Assembly: GCA_017883215.1 (NCBI GenBank)
Contig: JADGOA010000173.1
Coordinates: 1 to 7,893, forward strand
DNA from: Thermoanaerobaculia bacterium
Lineage (GTDB): Bacteria; Acidobacteriota; Thermoanaerobaculia; Gp7-AA8
Length of the DNA: 7,893 nucleotides
Reading direction: 5' to 3'
Part shown: piece by piece, positions 6,759-7,893 of the stretch
Numbering within the stretch: position 1 is the stretch's first letter
Layout: every line of letters starts with the position of its first letter
Notes under the pieces: generated by a model
What the model was told of the DNA's origin: nothing
The model's database searches: none
The model's input: only the letters and a program-made list of their open reading frames with translations
Position numbers and translations under genes: made by a program

Positions 6759-7634
6759 ATGAATACGATTCGAAAAATCATCGCGGGAACCGATTTCAAC
6801 GAGCTGGCGACGGCCGCCGTCCGCTTCGGAGCAGTCATGGCCGAGCGCATGGGAGCCGAGCTGATCGTCGTCTACGCCGACTTGTTCGAGCCGCCGGCGG
6901 AGTTCACCAAAGGACAGGTGCAGCGGATCGCCGAGTCGATCCGGCGCTCGAAGGCGCGAACCCGCGAGCAGCTCGAGCGGTACGTCGCGCATAACGTGCC
7001 GGGGAGCGTGAAGAGCAGAGTCGTTGTCGCCGAGGGTTCCCCGGCCACGGCCATCTCGGCATTGGCCGCTGCCGAACATGCCGGATTCATCACGATCGGA
7101 ACCCACGGGCGTGGTGGCCTGCAGCGGCTGATGATGGGGTCAGTCGCCGAAGCCGTCATCCGCGAAGCCGCTGTCCCGGTTCTGACGCTCACTGCGGCCT
7201 TCCAGGCGTCGTCGATTCGACGCATTCTCTGCCCGGTCAACGACAGCGCCGTGGCGGCGGCCGCCGCCGGGCGCGCTGCGGAGCTGGCCGAGTCACTCGG
7301 TGCCGAGCTCACGCTTCTGCACTTGGGCGACGGGACTCCGCAATTCGATCCGGCGGCTCTCGTCACGAACGCAGAGGTCCCGCCGATCGTCGTGCGGAAG
7401 GAGTCCGTTGCCGGAGTGCATCCCGCGGACGGGATTCTCGAGATGGCGGAGAGCGGCGCATACGATCTCCTGGTCATCGGCGCCGAGCACAGGCTGATCA
7501 GCGACGTGACGACCTTCGGCACCACCGCGGCCAGCATCATCCGCCACTCCAGGATCCCGGTGCTGACGGTCACGAGCCGGCAACACACAGAGGCGCGGCC
7601 CGGCGCGCGAGGAGACATCGCTCATGTCGTGTGA
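6759..7634 (+). CDS. Tandem-domain universal stress protein (UspA family)
   Basis: A 291-aa soluble, cytoplasmic protein with two Usp domains, about residues 1-145 and 152-273. Domain 1 has the early Asp of the nucleotide site (AGTDF, D12) and an exact G-2x-G-9x-G-S ATP-binding motif, G114, G117, G127 and S128 (GTHGRGGLQRLMMGS), so it should bind ATP. Domain 2 keeps the fold pattern (RRILCPVNDS at the start, IPVLTV at the end) but has GAEHRLISDVTTFGTT in place of the motif and has probably lost ATP binding. Such proteins help cells survive stress; the partner is unknown. GAGGAG, overlapping the pump stop codon, lies five bases before the ATG. The gene is nine bases after the pump, so it is probably co-transcribed. 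It overlaps the next gene by 11 bp. Confidence 0.93.
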   Translation: MNTIRKIIAGTDFNELATAAVRFGAVMAERMGAELIVVYADLFEPPAEFTKGQVQRIAESIRRSKARTREQLERYVAHNVPGSVKSRVVVAEGSPATAISALAAAEHAGFITIGTHGRGGLQRLMMGSVAEAVIREAAVPVLTLTAAFQASSIRRILCPVNDSAVAAAAAGRAAELAESLGAELTLLHLGDGTPQFDPAALVTNAEVPPIVVRKESVAGVHPADGILEMAESGAYDLLVIGAEHRLISDVTTFGTTAASIIRHSRIPVLTVTSRQHTEARPGARGDIAHVV

Positions 7635-7821
7635 CGGCAGCCAGTTCGAAATCGAGGTCCTTCAGTGCGATTTCTGCGAGTGCCAGTTCGAGCCGGGTGT
7701 AGCCGGCGTCGGGCCGAACCGCGAGCCGCGCTGTCCCCAGTGCGGCATGTGCACGGCCCATCCGGTTCCACCGGAAGAGGTGGGTGACTACGTCATCACG
7801 AGGGGCACGCGATTCGGGTGA
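7624..7821 (+). CDS. Small zinc-ribbon-like Cys-rich protein, function unknown
   Basis: A 65-aa protein with seven cysteines. C15-x2-C18 (CDFC) and C37-x2-C40 (CPQC), 18 residues apart, are the two knuckles expected of a zinc ribbon; C3, C20 and C43 are additional. There is no signal peptide or membrane segment, so it is probably cytoplasmic. I do not recognise a named family. It may bind Zn or Fe, or serve as a thiol-rich partner. AGGAG at 7610-7614 lies nine bases upstream, and the ATG is inside the end of the stress-protein gene in another frame, which supports a real, coupled gene. The paired CxxC pattern, the ribosome site and the coding overlap together make chance unlikely despite the short length. 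Confidence 0.75.
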   Translation: MSCDGSQFEIEVLQCDFCECQFEPGVAGVGPNREPRCPQCGMCTAHPVPPEEVGDYVITRGTRFG

Positions 7822-7833
7822 GGCCTCGGCTGA

Positions 7834-7850
7834 TCCCGCAGGCTGCGGGA
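7834..7850 (+). terminator. Hairpin after the operon, possible terminator
   Basis: A perfect 7-bp stem, TCCCGCA and TGCGGGA, closes a 3-nt loop 12 bases after the last stop codon. It is followed by CAAGAAAG, with no T-run, so it is not a standard intrinsic terminator. It may protect the 3' end or act with Rho. The remaining bases to the window end hold nothing I can identify. Confidence 0.4.
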
Positions 7851-7893
7851 CAAGAAAGTGCCAGGCATCGGGGTAGACTTCCCGCGAAGGTAC

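Overview
The window is GC-rich, densely coding DNA from a diderm (Gram-negative-type) bacterium: it encodes an outer-membrane factor with a signal peptide and a lipoprotein periplasmic adaptor. A dispersed ~128-bp repeat with TGTCAT.CCGAGC-type ends occurs twice. Repeats with such ends are, from memory, frequent in Acidobacteriota and similar GC-rich soil or sediment lineages, so that assignment is only a weak inference.

Layout. Positions 1-228 hold one repeat copy (8-135) and the 3' flank of a minus-strand ArsR-family regulator gene (229-618). At 619-655 lies a compact divergent control region: a symmetric AT-rich element that forms a sigma70-like promoter in both directions (TTGACA on each strand) and holds candidate operators. 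To the right is a tightly packed plus-strand operon. It encodes a 74-aa YgaP-type (DUF2892) membrane protein (673-897), a TolC-like outer-membrane factor (894-2228), an RND periplasmic adaptor lipoprotein (2206-3528), an RND inner-membrane pump (3525-6749), a two-domain universal stress protein (6759-7634) and a 65-aa CxxC/CxxC zinc-ribbon-like protein (7624-7821). Four of the five junctions overlap (ATGA twice, 23 bp, 11 bp) and the fifth gap is 9 bp, so one transcript with translational coupling is likely. A small hairpin without a T-run follows at 7834-7850.

How the genes may work together. The ArsR protein probably represses both itself and the operon by covering the overlapping promoters. 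The three central proteins form a complete tripartite efflux machine. The sensor lacks the classical ArsR metal-binding alpha-3 cysteines but has three C-terminal cysteines. The DUF2892 protein resembles the membrane part of YgaP, which is tied to sulfur chemistry. A thiol, sulfide or metal stress signal is therefore a reasonable inference, but the substrate cannot be read from sequence.

The most unusual observation is the second repeat copy. It is inverted relative to the first and about 97% identical to it. It lies inside the 3' end of the adaptor gene, is translated in frame as a ~44-residue tail, and places a strong RNA hairpin between the adaptor and pump cistrons while keeping the ATGA coupling. 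I see no CRISPR, tRNA, rRNA, transposase or phage gene. Apart from the repeat insertion and the symmetric promoter, this is a recognisable regulated efflux operon rather than a clearly new system.
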